Positions 63,956 through 64,000 of a stretch of 64,000 nucleotides of DNA are shown here, piece by piece. The stretch lies in assembly GCA_013399855.1 (NCBI GenBank), contig VXAY01006699.1, forward strand, positions 246,866-310,865, written 5' to 3'. The translations under genes and the position numbers were made by a program. The DNA comes from Oxyruncus cristatus (lineage: Eukaryota; Chordata; Aves; Passeriformes; Cotingidae). Position 1 is the stretch's first letter; each line of letters starts with the position of its first letter. Under the pieces are notes generated by a model. It was not told the DNA's origin and did no database searches. It saw nothing but the letters and a program-made list of their open reading frames with translations.

Positions 63956-63994
63956 TCGTTCATTCATTCATTCGTTCATTCATTCATTCATTCA
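63956..63994 (+). repeat. (TTCA)n microsatellite at the window edge
   Basis: Tandem TTCA units with scattered CG variants (ttcgttcattcattcattcg and onward). It ends a few bases before the window edge. Confidence 0.9.
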
Positions 63995-64000
63995 GTTGTT

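Noticed and set aside
1..64000. CRISPR arrays, operons, bacterial-type promoters, tRNA or rRNA genes
   Set aside because: No regularly spaced repeats of the right size, no tRNA cloverleaf or A/B-box pair that I could support outside degraded SINE relics, and the sequence is clearly vertebrate.

Overview
This window looks like a piece of a bird nuclear genome. The main evidence is interspersed repeats: at least seven recognisable CR1 non-LTR retrotransposon (LINE) copies carrying the avian CR1 3' tail (tandem ATTCTGTGA-type octamers), two much older CR1 relics, three probable MIR/CORE-SINE relics and one probable solo retroviral LTR. I see no mammalian Alu, L1 or B-type repeats. The DNA is AT-rich, CpG is rare, and there are an assembly gap and two isolated Ns. 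The species cannot be fixed from this.

I find no host protein-coding gene, rRNA, tRNA, known small RNA, CRISPR array or operon. No open reading frame longer than about 115 codons has protein-like content unless it lies in a CR1 element, or is the antisense shadow of one. The window is best read as intergenic DNA (a gene desert) or the inside of a large intron.

Layout. 1-6.6 kb: unique AT-rich DNA with a short CR1 tail (1.19 kb) and a 42-bp tandem duplication (5.1 kb). 6.6-7.9 kb: solo LTR followed about 90 bp later by a CR1 3' fragment, both on the minus strand. 7.9-18 kb: mostly unique, with a G/T-rich quadruplex-prone tract (12.5 kb) and a MIR relic (15.1 kb). 18.05-19.44 kb: the longest CR1 copy, with a broken reverse transcriptase. 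19.5-29.2 kb: unique DNA with an inverted repeat (20.4 kb), a plus-strand repeat of unknown body ending in a CR1-like tail (22.4-22.7 kb) and two ancient CR1 relics (24.2 and 29.0 kb). 29.6-30.05 kb: a local duplication containing a templated insert and an N. 30-44 kb: unique DNA with two MIR relics (36.2 and 37.7 kb). 44.1 kb: a 77-base gap between poly-T and poly-A. 44.9-45.3 kb: an old CR1. 45.3-52.8 kb: unique. 52.8-53.4 kb: a CR1 closely related to the 18-kb copy. 57.7-58.2 kb: a CR1 flanked on both sides by an (AAT)n array. 60.9-61.5 kb: another CR1. The last 45 bases are a (TTCA)n array running off the end.

No genes work together here. The points most worth checking are the duplication with its templated insert at 29.65-30.05 kb, the unidentified CR1-tailed repeat at 22.4 kb, the solo LTR, the strand bias of the younger CR1 copies, and several stretches whose texture resembles conserved noncoding elements. 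I found no convincing sign of an undescribed biological system.
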